64,000 bases of DNA from assembly GCF_015704895.1 (NCBI RefSeq), contig NZ_JADQWB010000004.1:62001-126000 (forward strand), written 5' to 3'. Made by a program: the position numbers and the translations under genes. Origin of the DNA: Agrobacterium leguminum (GTDB taxonomy: Bacteria; Pseudomonadota; Alphaproteobacteria; Rhizobiales; Rhizobiaceae). This document shows, one piece after another, positions 7,865 to 16,798 of the stretch. Each line of letters opens with the position of its first letter. Positions within the stretch are counted from its first letter, which is position 1. The notes beneath the pieces were generated by a model, which was not told where the DNA came from, searched no databases, and was given only the letters and a program-made list of their open reading frames with translations.

Positions 7865-9847
7865 ATGATTTCTCGCGACAAACACAACCGGATGGCAAAT
7901 GCGATCCGATTTCTTGCCATGGATGCAGTGGAGAAGGCCAATTCAGGCCATCCCGGTCTGCCGATGGGCGCCGCTGATGTCGCCACCGTTCTCTTCACCC
8001 GTTACCTGAAATTCGATCCCAAGGCTCCGCTCTGGGCGGATCGCGACCGCTTCGTGCTGTCGGCAGGTCATGGCTCGATGCTTCTTTACTCGCTGCTCTA
8101 TTTGACGGGCTACGAGGACATGACGATCGACGAGATCAAGCGTTTCCGCCAGTTCGGTTCCAAGACCGCCGGCCACCCCGAATACGGCCACGCGACCGGC
8201 ATCGAAACGACGACCGGCCCGCTCGGCCAGGGCATCGCGAACGCCGTCGGCATGGCAATCGCTGAGCGCAAGCTGGAAGAGGAGTTCGGTTCCGACCTGC
8301 AGAGCCACTTCACCTATGTGCTTTGCGGCGACGGCTGCCTCATGGAAGGCATCAGCCACGAAGCCATCGCGCTTGCCGGCCACCTGAAGCTCAACAAGCT
8401 CGTTCTGTTCTGGGATGACAACAACATCACCATCGACGGCGAAGTCGGCCTCTCCGACAGCACCGACCAGATCGCCCGCTTCCAGGCCGTTCACTGGAAC
8501 ACCATCCGCGTCGATGGCCACGATCCGGACGCGATTGCCGCCGCCATCGAAGCCGCGCAGAAATCCGACCGCCCGACCTTCATCGCCTGCAAGACCGTCA
8601 TCGGCTTCGGCGCGCCCAACAAGCAGGGCACCCACAAGGTTCACGGCAACCCGCTCGGCGCCGAAGAAATCGCCGCCACCCGCAAGCACCTGAACTGGGA
8701 AGCCGAAGCCTTCGTCGTTCCGGAAGACGTGCTGGATGCATGGCGTCTCGCCGGCCTGCGCTCCACCAAGACCCGCCAGGACTGGGAAGCCCGCCTTGAA
8801 GCCGCTGAAGCCGGCAAGAAGGCCGAATTCAAGCGCCGCTTCGCCGGCGACCTGCCCGGCAATTTCGACAGCGCCATCGATGCCTTCAAGAAGAAGATCA
8901 TCGAGAACAACCCGACCGTCGCCACCCGCAAAGCTTCGGAAGATTCGCTCGAAGTCATCAACGGCGTCCTGCCGGAAATGATCGGCGGTTCGGCTGACCT
9001 GACGCCGTCCAACAACACCAAGACCAGCCAGATGAAGTCCATCACGCCGACGGATTTCTCCGGCCGTTACCTGCATTACGGCATCCGCGAGCACGGTATG
9101 GCGGCGGCGATGAACGGCATCGCGCTCCATGGCGGTCTCATTCCCTATGCCGGCGGCTTCCTGATCTTCTCGGATTATTGCCGTCCGTCGATCCGCCTTG
9201 CAGCGCTCATGGGCATCCGTGTCGTCCACGTTCTGACGCATGATTCCATTGGCGTCGGCGAAGACGGCCCGACCCACCAGCCGGTGGAGCAGATCGCAGC
9301 CCTGCGCGCCATTCCGAACCTGCTCGTCTTCCGCCCGGCGGATGAAACCGAAACGGCGGAATGCTGGCAGCTCGCGCTGGAACAGAAGCATCGTCCTTCC
9401 GCGCTGGCGCTTACCCGCCAGAACCTTGCGCCCTCGCGCAAGGAATATGAAGAGAAGAACCTGTCTGCTTACGGCGCTTACGAACTCGTCTCCGCCAGCG
9501 ACGCCAAGGTTTCGATCTTCGCATCCGGTTCGGAAGTCGAAGTTGCGCTGAAGGCCGCCGCAACGTTGAAGGACAACGGCGTTTCCGTCCGTGTCGTTTC
9601 CGTTCCCTGCTTCGAGCTTTTCAAGGAACAGCCGGAAACCTATCGCAACGCCATCATCGGCAAGGCTCCGGTCAGAATAGCGGTCGAAGCCGCCATCCGC
9701 CAGGGCTGGGATTATTTCATCGGTAACGACGGCGCTTTCGTCGGCATGCACTCCTTTGGAGCGTCCGCGCCGGCGAAGGATCTCTTCAAGCACTTCGGCA
9801 TCACGGCGGAAGCCGTCGTCGCCGCAGTCGAGGCAAAACTTGCGTGA
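7865..9847 (+). CDS. tkt: transketolase
   Basis: 660 aa, normal length. Thiamine-diphosphate enzyme moving two-carbon units between sugar phosphates in the pentose phosphate pathway. N-terminal domain has the catalytic-region SGHPG (27-31) and the ThDP/Mg motif GDGCLMEG followed about 25 residues later by DDNNITIDG; the middle domain has the [11 protein letters not shown] segment with the catalytic glutamate, and a transketolase C-domain follows. The ATG at 7865 (weak GGAAA site) aligns with the family start; the frame is open 15 codons further. gap follows after 62 bp and may share its transcript. Confidence 0.97.
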   Translation: MISRDKHNRMANAIRFLAMDAVEKANSGHPGLPMGAADVATVLFTRYLKFDPKAPLWADRDRFVLSAGHGSMLLYSLLYLTGYEDMTIDEIKRFRQFGSKTAGHPEYGHATGIETTTGPLGQGIANAVGMAIAERKLEEEFGSDLQSHFTYVLCGDGCLMEGISHEAIALAGHLKLNKLVLFWDDNNITIDGEVGLSDSTDQIARFQAVHWNTIRVDGHDPDAIAAAIEAAQKSDRPTFIACKTVIGFGAPNKQGTHKVHGNPLGAEEIAATRKHLNWEAEAFVVPEDVLDAWRLAGLRSTKTRQDWEARLEAAEAGKKAEFKRRFAGDLPGNFDSAIDAFKKKIIENNPTVATRKASEDSLEVINGVLPEMIGGSADLTPSNNTKTSQMKSITPTDFSGRYLHYGIREHGMAAAMNGIALHGGLIPYAGGFLIFSDYCRPSIRLAALMGIRVVHVLTHDSIGVGEDGPTHQPVEQIAALRAIPNLLVFRPADETETAECWQLALEQKHRPSALALTRQNLAPSRKEYEEKNLSAYGAYELVSASDAKVSIFASGSEVEVALKAAATLKDNGVSVRVVSVPCFELFKEQPETYRNAIIGKAPVRIAVEAAIRQGWDYFIGNDGAFVGMHSFGASAPAKDLFKHFGITAEAVVAAVEAKLA

Positions 9848-9909
9848 GGGCTTCCCAGGCCCTCACCATTCAGCAAAGACCACGCCCATTCTTGTTCGGG
9901 AGACTGTAA

Positions 9910-10920
9910 ATGACTGTAAAAGTTGCCATTAACGGCTTCGGCCGCATCGGCCGCAACGTCCTGCGCGCCATCGTCGAATCCGGCCGCACCGATATCGAAG
10001 TCGTTGCCATCAACGACCTCGGCCCGGTTGAGACCAACGCACACCTGCTGCGTTACGATTCGATCCACGGCAAGTTCCCGGCCGATGTGAAGGTCGAAGG
10101 CGACACGATCATCGTTGGCGGCGGCAAGCCGATCAAGGTTACGGCCGTTCGCGATCCGGCAACGCTGCCGCACAAGGAACTCGGCGTCGACATCGCGCTG
10201 GAATGCACGGGCATTTTCACCGCCCGCGACAAGGCTGCCGCTCACCTGACGGCCGGCGCAAAGCGCGTCATCGTTTCGGCTCCGGCTGACGGCGCAGACC
10301 TGACGGTCGTTTTCGGCGTCAACAACGACCAGCTGACGAAGGACCATCTGGTCATTTCCAACGCGTCCTGCACCACCAACTGCCTCGTGCCGGTCGTGAA
10401 GGTTCTCGATGACGTCGTCGGCATCGATCATGGCTTCATGACCACGATCCACTCCTACACGGGCGACCAGCCGACGCTGGACACCATGCACAAGGATCTG
10501 TACCGCGCCCGCGCCGCAGCCCTGTCCATGATCCCGACCTCGACGGGCGCCGCCAAGGCCGTTGGCCTCGTTCTGCCGCACCTCAAGGGCAAGCTGGACG
10601 GCACCTCGATCCGCGTTCCGACCCCGAACGTTTCGGTCGTCGACTTCAAGTTCATCGCCAAGCGTGACACGACGGTCGAGGAAATCAACGAGGCGATCAA
10701 GTCTGCCGCCAACGGCAAGCTGAAGGGCATTCTCGGCTACACCGAGGAGCCGCTGGTTTCCCGCGACTTCAACCACGACAGCCATTCCTCGATCTTCGCT
10801 ATCGACCAGACCAAGGTTATGGAAGGCAAGTTCGTGCGCGTTCTGTCCTGGTACGACAACGAATGGGGCTTCTCCAACCGCATGTCGGACACGGCCGTCG
10901 CCTTCGCGAAGACCATCTAA
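9910..10920 (+). CDS. gap: glyceraldehyde-3-phosphate dehydrogenase, type I
   Basis: 336 aa. Oxidises glyceraldehyde-3-P to 1,3-bisphosphoglycerate with NAD+ and phosphate in glycolysis, and works in reverse in gluconeogenesis. NGFGRIGR (8-15) binds NAD; Asp36 at the end of the second strand favours NAD over NADP; the catalytic cysteine is Cys154 in [18 protein letters not shown] is near the C-terminus. It follows tkt closely and is closed by a strong terminator. It is the only gap in the window and probably serves both flux directions. Confidence 0.97.
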   Translation: MTVKVAINGFGRIGRNVLRAIVESGRTDIEVVAINDLGPVETNAHLLRYDSIHGKFPADVKVEGDTIIVGGGKPIKVTAVRDPATLPHKELGVDIALECTGIFTARDKAAAHLTAGAKRVIVSAPADGADLTVVFGVNNDQLTKDHLVISNASCTTNCLVPVVKVLDDVVGIDHGFMTTIHSYTGDQPTLDTMHKDLYRARAAALSMIPTSTGAAKAVGLVLPHLKGKLDGTSIRVPTPNVSVVDFKFIAKRDTTVEEINEAIKSAANGKLKGILGYTEEPLVSRDFNHDSHSSIFAIDQTKVMEGKFVRVLSWYDNEWGFSNRMSDTAVAFAKTI

Positions 10921-10937
10921 GCGGGCATCGCTTCCAT

Positions 10938-10975
10938 AAAAAACCGGCAGGAGCAATCCTGCCGGTTTTTGTTTG
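10938..10975. terminator. strong terminator after gap
   Basis: The arms AAAACCGGCAGGA and TCCTGCCGGTTTTT (loop GCAA) make a 13-bp stem with T on the plus strand and an A/T-rich tail on the other, so it may also catch minus-strand transcripts from 11380. Confidence 0.85.
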
Positions 10976-11116
10976 CCTGAAAAATGCCGACGGGAGTGAG
11001 GGATCCCGCCGGCGTCGATCCCGAAGCAAGGCGGGGCGCTTCGGATCGAAAACCGTCACTGGCCAAGCGACGATGCAAGCCGTCCCTCAACCAGCCGGGC
11101 GAGGCGCGTGCATTCG

Positions 11117-11380
11117 TCATTTTCTATTGTTGATAATGACCGGACCGGAATTGCCGGCACTGCTCCAGATCGTATCGAAAGTCTGTTGCCTCAATTCGCT
11201 TTGCTGCATGGAGAGTTTCATCATGCAGTCGGCGAAATCCCGCGAGCCTTCGTAATAGCCGAAGACGCGACAGCGCTCTCGTTGCGCGGCCATGTTTTCT
11301 GCCGTCTGCTCCGTACTCGAGCAACCCGAAACCATAGGGCCGGCCGCCAGCAGCATCATAAAGGTAGATATCCGTTTCAT
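11117..11380 (-). CDS. small putative lipoprotein
   Basis: 87 aa. Begins MKR, a hydrophobic stretch and the lipobox MVSGC, so Cys20 should be lipidated and the protein anchored in a membrane. The mature part is short and polar with three further cysteines (in RERCRVFGYYEGSRDFADCM) and ends in a basic NNRK. I recognise no named family. It runs against its neighbours gap and the antiporter and has 140 bp of empty sequence downstream. Codon use looks like the neighbours. Function unknown. Confidence 0.7.
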   Translation of the reverse strand: MKRISTFMMLLAAGPMVSGCSSTEQTAENMAAQRERCRVFGYYEGSRDFADCMMKLSMQQSELRQQTFDTIWSSAGNSGPVIINNRK

Positions 11381-11767
11381 CCGATCGCTCCGATCATGGG
11401 TAAAGCAATTCGGAGGCGAGAACTAACGCAGCTGCATTGTCTCTATGTTACGTTGAAACACCGGCGGATGAATTGTTTGTGCAGGGTATGCGCCGCTTCT
11501 CCAGGCCTTGCATGTTTTCCCTGCACGCCGAAAAAAATCCCATTTCCTGCCTTTGTCTGGTCCACTTTGGGACGGACAAGAAATACAGGGATAACGGTCG
11601 TGCGCAATGCACTTCGGCCCTGCCGTATCATTCGATACACCCCGCCTTGCGTCGCCTTTCAACGCCACCCGAAACAGCGCTGACAGACCGCAACCCGTGG
11701 CGCATTGACTGCAGACGCGCAGAGCATTCATTGCAGCGGTCAACGCGGTTTGAATGAGGCGGTGGAC
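11381..11767. other. 387-bp intergenic region between lipoprotein and antiporter
   Basis: Divergent promoter region. Short overlapping ORFs here have no ribosome sites or family features and are not credible. A TTGACT at 11705 lacks a convincing -10. Nothing else seen. Confidence 0.5.
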
Positions 11768-13633
11768 GTGGAATCATTTTATCTTCTGTTGCTGGTCGCA
11801 ACCGTTCTCGTTCTCGTCGCCGCCTTTTCCAGCCTCATCGCCTTCCGCTTCGGCGCGCCGCTCCTCCTGCTTTTCCTGATGATCGGCCTTGTGGCCGGTG
11901 TGGATGGTCTCGGCATCGAATTCACCAACAATCCGCTGGCTTATATGCTCGGCTCGCTGGTGCTCGCCGTCATCCTCTTCGATTCCGGGTTCGGCACGTC
12001 CATCCAGTCCTTCCGGCTTTCCGCAGCACCCGCCGTCGCTCTCGCTACAGTCGGCGTCGTCCTCACATCCGTCTTTTTTGCAGGCGCGGCGGCCCTCCTG
12101 CTCGGGCTTTCCTGGCTTGAGGGCCTGCTGCTTGGCGCCATCGTCGCTTCCACGGACGCGGCGGCCGTGTTCTTCCTGCTGCGCATCGGCGGCATCCATA
12201 TCCGCGATCAGGTACGCTCGACGCTGGAAGTCGAATCCGGCACCAACGATCCGATGGCGATCTTCCTCACCATCGCCCTGGTCGAAATCATCGCCAAGGG
12301 CCAGGGGCTGGCCGGCATCGATAGCGGTTTTCTGCTGCTTTTCATTGAGCAGATGGGGCTTGGCGTGATTTTCGGCCTGCTCGGCGGCGTCATGATTGCC
12401 ACCGTCGTCAATCGGTTCGCCGCCGACCGCGGGCTTGCGCCGATCTTCGTGCTGGCGCTGGCGTTGCTCGTCTTTTCCTTCACCGGCACAATTGGCGGCA
12501 GCGGTTTTCTGGCGGTCTATGTGGCGGGCATTGTTGCCGGCAACCGCCGGATCTTCGCCAAGGAAACCATCCGCCGTTTCCATGAGGGTCTGACCTGGCT
12601 TGCCCAGATCATCATGTTCCTGATGCTCGGCCTGCTCGCCACCCCGTCGCAATTTCCGGCAATCGCCATTCCGGCCGTGCTGCTGGCGCTTTTCCTGATC
12701 TTCGTCGCCCGCCCGCTTGCGGTGTGGCTGAGCCTAATGCCCTTCAACTATACCCAGCAGGAAACCTCCTTCGTCGCCTGGGTGGGCCTGCGCGGGGCCG
12801 TCTCCATCCTGCTCGCCATCATGCCCATTCTCGGCGGACTTAACGATGCGCAGGTCTATTTCAACGCCGCCTTCATCATCGTGCTGGTGTCGCTGCTGGT
12901 GCAGGGCTGGACCATCAAGCCGGTAGCGACGCGGCTCGGGCTGATCGTGCCGCCGCGCATGGGCGAGGTGGACAAGCTGGAGGTGGATCTTCCCGGCACC
13001 GCCAATCATGAGCTGATCTCCTACCGGGTCGCGAAAGGCAGCGCCATCATGCAGGGCGAGCGCATTCCGCGCTGGGCCATGCCTTCGCTGGTGGTGCGCG
13101 ACGGCAAATCGATCCGCTATCAATATGCCGGGCGGCTGCGGGAGAACGATCTCGTCTATCTCTTCATCGCGCCCGGCTATTCCCGCCTGATCGACCGGCT
13201 GTTCGCCAGCGCCCTGCCGGTTGCCGAAGACGACGCCGATTTCTTCGGCACTTTCGCGATTTCGCCCACCCGCCCGGCAAAGGAGCTGGACGCAGCCTAT
13301 GGTCCCGGCCTGCTTTCGTCCGCCGAACAGGCGATGAGCGTCGCGGAACTCATCGAAGCGCGCCTTGCCGGAAAGGCCGATTATGCCGACCGCGTGCGCC
13401 TCGGTTCCATCGTCCTGATCGTTCGCACACTGGACGAGCACGAGGCGATAACCGGTGTGGGCATCTCCCTCGAACCGGTGGAACCGGCGACCAGCCTGCC
13501 GATCTTCATCAGCTTTTCGGAAATCCTCAACCGTGTGCGCGACCATCTGGCAGAGAAGCGCCAGCCACGCTCCGCCAGCGTTGAAGAAAGCGCCCCCGCC
13601 GCTGCGAATACAGTGAGAGAAAATGAGGCCTGA
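11768..13633 (+). CDS. potassium/proton antiporter, CPA1 NhaP2/CvrA type
   Basis: About 621 aa from the GTG at 11768 (GAGG site at 11755-11758); a GTG two codons earlier is equally possible, and the more distant TTG at 11705 would add an unlikely hydrophilic extension. Roughly 12 hydrophobic segments occupy residues 1-385, with the antiporter signatures [12 protein letters not shown] and [11 protein letters not shown] that carry the transport aspartates. A TrkA-C domain (about 400-475) and a second C-terminal domain follow in the cytoplasm, as in NhaP2/CvrA, which export K+ to protect cell volume. It ends about 70 bp before pgk, placing an ion antiporter inside a carbon-metabolism cluster. 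Confidence 0.9.
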   Translation: MESFYLLLLVATVLVLVAAFSSLIAFRFGAPLLLLFLMIGLVAGVDGLGIEFTNNPLAYMLGSLVLAVILFDSGFGTSIQSFRLSAAPAVALATVGVVLTSVFFAGAAALLLGLSWLEGLLLGAIVASTDAAAVFFLLRIGGIHIRDQVRSTLEVESGTNDPMAIFLTIALVEIIAKGQGLAGIDSGFLLLFIEQMGLGVIFGLLGGVMIATVVNRFAADRGLAPIFVLALALLVFSFTGTIGGSGFLAVYVAGIVAGNRRIFAKETIRRFHEGLTWLAQIIMFLMLGLLATPSQFPAIAIPAVLLALFLIFVARPLAVWLSLMPFNYTQQETSFVAWVGLRGAVSILLAIMPILGGLNDAQVYFNAAFIIVLVSLLVQGWTIKPVATRLGLIVPPRMGEVDKLEVDLPGTANHELISYRVAKGSAIMQGERIPRWAMPSLVVRDGKSIRYQYAGRLRENDLVYLFIAPGYSRLIDRLFASALPVAEDDADFFGTFAISPTRPAKELDAAYGPGLLSSAEQAMSVAELIEARLAGKADYADRVRLGSIVLIVRTLDEHEAITGVGISLEPVEPATSLPIFISFSEILNRVRDHLAEKRQPRSASVEESAPAAANTVRENEA

Positions 13634-13700
13634 CCGGCTTGCGTCGTCAATCAGGCATAGTATGGTCCGTGCCGAACTCGCAACAAATCAGGATCGACCT

Positions 13701-14903
13701 ATGCCCGCTTTCAAGACCCTCGACGACCTCAACGACATTGCCGGAAAGCGCGTTCTCGTCCGCGTTGATCTCAACGTACCGGTCGCAGATGGCAAGGTGA
13801 CGGACGCAACCCGTATCGAACGCGTTGCGCCGACCATTCTGGAGCTGTCCTCCAAGGGCGCGAAAGTCATTCTGCTTGCCCATTTCGGCCGTCCGAAGGG
13901 TGAACCGGTGGCCGACATGTCGCTTTCCCAGATCGTGCCTGCCGTCGAGGAAGTGCTCGATCACGCCGTTTCCTTCGCGACCGACTGCATCGGCGCACCG
14001 GCGGCGGACGCCGTCGCGAAACTGAACGATGGCGATATCCTGCTTCTGGAAAACACCCGTTTCCACAAGGGCGAAGAAAAGAACGATCCGGCCTTCGTAG
14101 AAGCTCTGGCAGCCAATGGCGACATCTACGTGAACGACGCCTTCTCCGCCGCCCACCGCGCCCACGCTTCCACCGAAGGCCTTGCACGCCACCTGCCTGC
14201 CTATGCCGGCCGCACCATGCAGGCCGAGCTTGAGGCCCTGGAAAAGGGCCTCGGCCAGCCGGTGCGCCCGGTCGTCGCCATCGTCGGCGGCGCCAAGGTT
14301 TCGAGCAAGATCGATCTGCTGATGAACCTCGTCAAGAAGGTCGATGCCCTCGTCATCGGCGGCGGCATGGCCAACACCTTCCTCGCCGCCCGCGGCGCGC
14401 AGGTCGGCAAATCGCTTTGCGAGCATGATCTCGCCGAGACCGCAAAGCAGATCATGATCGAGGCTGCGACATCCGGCTGCGCCATCGTGCTGCCGGAAGA
14501 CGGTGTCGTCGCCCGCGAATTCAAGGCCGGTGCGGCCAATGAAATCGTCGACATCAACGCCATTCCCACCGATGCCATGGTTCTCGATGTCGGCCCAAAA
14601 TCGGTTGAAAGCATCAAGGCCTGGATTTCCCGCGCCGAAACGCTGGTCTGGAACGGTCCGCTCGGCGCCTTCGAAATCGAGCCCTTCGACACGGCGACCG
14701 TTGCCGCTGCAAAACACGCGGCGGAATGCACCAAGGCCGGCAAACTCGTCTCCGTCGCCGGCGGCGGCGACACCGTTGCCGCGCTCAACCATGCCGGTGT
14801 TTCCGAGGATTTCTCCTATGTTTCGACGGCCGGCGGCGCCTTCCTCGAATGGATGGAAGGCAAGGAACTGCCGGGCGTTGCCATCCTGACCGCCGCCAAG
14901 TAA
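13701..14903 (+). CDS. pgk: phosphoglycerate kinase
   Basis: 400 aa. Transfers phosphate between 1,3-bisphosphoglycerate and ADP. N-domain substrate motif RVDLNVPV (21-28), [12 protein letters not shown] (about 65-76), [13 protein letters not shown], and the C-domain nucleotide loop [14 protein letters not shown] near the end are all present. The ATG at 13701 gives the standard N-terminus; the open frame extends 26 codons upstream into the antiporter tail. The next gene of the pathway, fba, lies beyond a strong terminator and so is transcribed separately. Confidence 0.96.
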   Translation: MPAFKTLDDLNDIAGKRVLVRVDLNVPVADGKVTDATRIERVAPTILELSSKGAKVILLAHFGRPKGEPVADMSLSQIVPAVEEVLDHAVSFATDCIGAPAADAVAKLNDGDILLLENTRFHKGEEKNDPAFVEALAANGDIYVNDAFSAAHRAHASTEGLARHLPAYAGRTMQAELEALEKGLGQPVRPVVAIVGGAKVSSKIDLLMNLVKKVDALVIGGGMANTFLAARGAQVGKSLCEHDLAETAKQIMIEAATSGCAIVLPEDGVVAREFKAGAANEIVDINAIPTDAMVLDVGPKSVESIKAWISRAETLVWNGPLGAFEIEPFDTATVAAAKHAAECTKAGKLVSVAGGGDTVAALNHAGVSEDFSYVSTAGGAFLEWMEGKELPGVAILTAAK

Positions 14904-14923
14904 ACTCACCCTACTTGCCTGAC

Positions 14924-14965
14924 ACAAGGCCGGACAAGCCATGCTTGTCCGGCCTTGCTTTTTGG
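14924..14965 (+). terminator. strong terminator after pgk
   Basis: A 15-bp perfect stem (14925-14939 with 14943-14957, CAAGGCCGGACAAGC and its complement) with a short loop is followed by CTTTTTGG. Confidence 0.88.
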
Positions 14966-14991
14966 TAAGCGGCACCGGGAGGAAAAGTTTC

Positions 14992-15018
14992 AAACGATTG
15001 AAATCATTTCAATCGTTT
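14992..15018. promoter_or_regulatory. 27-bp perfect palindrome, candidate operator of fba
   Basis: Thirteen-base arms AAACGATTGAAAT and ATTTCAATCGTTT surround one central C. The preceding bases add a second, overlapping inverted repeat TTTCAA-ACGA-TTGAAA (14988-15003), and another TTTCAATGATTT follows. The array looks like overlapping operators for a LacI-type repressor. It lies about 80-100 bp before the fba ATG and just after the pgk terminator. Regulators such as PckR/CceR control central carbon genes in alphaproteobacteria from LacI-type operators, and one is the obvious candidate, but this is inference. Confidence 0.6.
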
Positions 15019-15094
15019 CAATGATTTAGCGTGCCATTTCCCTGCCCTGGAACTTCTGTTATCGGAAATTTATTGTGCCTTGGGAGAATAGCAA

Positions 15095-16120
15095 ATGACC
15101 GAACGTCTCGAAGACATCGCAATCAAAATGGTCGCCGACGGCAAGGGCCTGCTCGCCGCCGACGAATCCACGGGAACGATCAAAAAGCGTTTCGACAGCA
15201 TCAATCTGGAGTCCACCGAGACCGCCCGCCGCGATTATCGCGAGATGCTGTTCCGTTCCGACGACGCCATGAAGAAATACATCTCCGGCGTCATCCTTTA
15301 TGAAGAGACCCTGTTCCAGAAGGCCGCCGACGGCACGCCTTTCGTGGATATCATCAAGGCGGCCGGCAGCCTGCCGGGCATCAAGGTGGATATCGGCGCC
15401 AAGCCGATGGCTTTCCATCCGCATGAATTCATCACCGAAGGCCTCGACGGTCTTTACGAGCGCCTGCGCAAGTATCATGAGGCCGGTGCCCGTTTCGCCA
15501 AATGGCGCGGCGTCATCACCATTGGTGAACAGCGTCCGAGCTGGGGTTCGATCAAGGCAAACTCCCAGTCGCTCGCCCGTTACGCCGCCCTCTGCCAGCA
15601 GGCGGATATCGTGCCGATCGTGGAGCCCGAAGTGCTGATGGACGGCGAACCGGGCACGCACGACATCGACCGCTGTGCGGAAGTCACGCAGTGGGTTCTC
15701 CAGACCGTCTTCGCGGACCTGTTCGACGCCCGTGTGAACCTTGAAGGCATGATCCTCAAGCCGAACATGATCATCGACGGCAAGAAGGCCCGCAAGGCTT
15801 CTGTCGAGGAAGTGGCGGAAAAGACCGTGAAGGTTCTGAAGGCGACCGTGCCTTCCGCCGTTCCGGGCATAGCCTTCCTTTCCGGCGGCCAGTCCTCCGA
15901 AGAGGCAACGGCGCATCTCTCCGCCATGAATGCCGGCTACGACCTGCCCTGGTCTCTGACCTATTCCTACGGCCGCGCGCTTCAGGATACGGCCCTCAAG
16001 ACATGGGGCGGCAAGCAGGAAAATGTCGCCGCCGGCCAGCGCGCCTTCACGCACCGCGCCGCGATGAACAGCCTCGCCGCCAAGGGTAACTGGAAGCAGG
16101 AACTCGAAAAGGCAGCCTGA
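15095..16120 (+). CDS. fbaB: fructose-bisphosphate aldolase, class I
   Basis: 341 aa. Cleaves or forms fructose-1,6-bisphosphate through a lysine Schiff base, without a metal. Class I features: LLAADESTGTI (19-29, Asp23), AKWRGV (135-140), VEPEV with Glu178, and the Schiff-base lysine Lys222 in ILKPNM. Eukaryotic-type class I aldolases of this length are normal in rhizobia. The ATG has a GGGAG site at 15080-15084. It has its own promoter region containing the large palindrome, separate from pgk, and a terminator 20 bp after its stop. Confidence 0.95.
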   Translation: MTERLEDIAIKMVADGKGLLAADESTGTIKKRFDSINLESTETARRDYREMLFRSDDAMKKYISGVILYEETLFQKAADGTPFVDIIKAAGSLPGIKVDIGAKPMAFHPHEFITEGLDGLYERLRKYHEAGARFAKWRGVITIGEQRPSWGSIKANSQSLARYAALCQQADIVPIVEPEVLMDGEPGTHDIDRCAEVTQWVLQTVFADLFDARVNLEGMILKPNMIIDGKKARKASVEEVAEKTVKVLKATVPSAVPGIAFLSGGQSSEEATAHLSAMNAGYDLPWSLTYSYGRALQDTALKTWGGKQENVAAGQRAFTHRAAMNSLAAKGNWKQELEKAA

Positions 16121-16142
16121 GGCTGGCAGAGAACATCATAAA

Positions 16143-16176
16143 CAGCAGCCGCCCCAACGGGCGGCTGCTTCGTTTG
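16143..16176 (+). terminator. terminator after fba
   Basis: A 10-bp stem GCAGCCGCCC with GGGCGGCTGC (16144-16153, 16158-16167) is followed by a short T-rich tail TTCGTTT. The tail is weak. Confidence 0.65.
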
Positions 16177-16516
16177 ATAAAGCAAGATCATCCGTATTCC
16201 GTCACCCGGACCCAATCGTCTTTCATTTTACCTGACTGATAATTCTCAACCGTTTTGATTGTGCATCGCTACCTGCGTGGAAGCATGTCCACCATCGGCA
16301 GCCTTATCCGCTCAAGTCGTGCGACCTGACGACTTTATGACCGTCATTGCCGCAATAGGCAGCGGATTTGCTCCCCGACTTCTCCAGCGCATAGCGCCAG
16401 ACCATCCGGATCGCCCGGCATCATAAGCGCTTTCGTCTCGACGGGCTTCCGAAAAGCCCCGGAAATTGCTGCGCGCTCGTTACATCACAGATAAATTTCA
16501 ACCAATTATAGTATGA

Positions 16517-16529
16517 TCCACTATGTGGA
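16517..16529. promoter_or_regulatory. operator-like palindrome, distal copy (TCCAC-TAT-GTGGA)
   Basis: Perfect 5-bp arms around TAT. It matches a second site 108 bp downstream (centre to centre), giving the shared pattern TCCAy-(A/T)2-TGTGGA. Candidate binding site for the IclR-type regulator encoded in the operon (20635-21492); inferred. Confidence 0.45.
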
Positions 16530-16624
16530 CCTATAAACATGCGATGAAAACCGCGCAATACTGCATTTATACAGTTGATTTTGGCACTTTTCCTGTGTAT
16601 CCCGAATGCATAGTTTTTTAACGG

Positions 16625-16637
16625 TCCATATTGTGGA
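16625..16637. promoter_or_regulatory. operator-like palindrome, proximal copy (TCCATATTGTGGA)
   Basis: Second copy of the TCCA-N5-TGGA palindrome, about 160 bp before the TRAP permease start. With the distal copy it could let one regulator bridge DNA by looping, as the spacing is close to a whole number of helical turns. Inferred. Confidence 0.45.
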
Positions 16638-16798
16638 GGCAATATACCGCTAGTTTCAGGCTTTTGGAGGGGTCTGGCCGGTCTGGCAATGACAGATATA
16701 TCCTGATGCGTCGGTCATGATATTGGCCTCGGCGCGGATAACTCTCTTTGTCTGCCGCAGTCCGTTGCGAAGGTTGTTCTGTGGGAGAGGAGGCCCCG

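Larger units (their letters stand above)
16177..16798. other. 620-bp AT-richer regulatory region upstream of the TRAP operon
   Basis: No believable gene on either strand; the minus-strand frames at 16421-16642 and 16618-16896 lack ribosome sites. Base composition is noticeably less GC-rich than neighbouring genes, as expected for a promoter region at the border of an accessory cluster. Two similar palindromes (16517-16529 and 16625-16637) stand out and are listed separately. Confidence 0.6.

Noticed and set aside
7943-9793. 616-codon open frame on the minus strand across tkt
   Set aside because: Antisense shadow of tkt in high-GC DNA: composition is low in hydrophobic structure, no ribosome site, and tkt on the plus strand is certain. 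The same applies to the long minus-strand frames across the LLM gene (153-1190), ABC gene (31730-33328), pepF (51557-53353) and the 5'-nucleotidase (57483-59522).
16421-16642. 73-codon minus-strand frame in the TRAP upstream region
   Set aside because: No ribosome site, no recognisable composition, and it covers both operator-like palindromes. More likely regulatory DNA.
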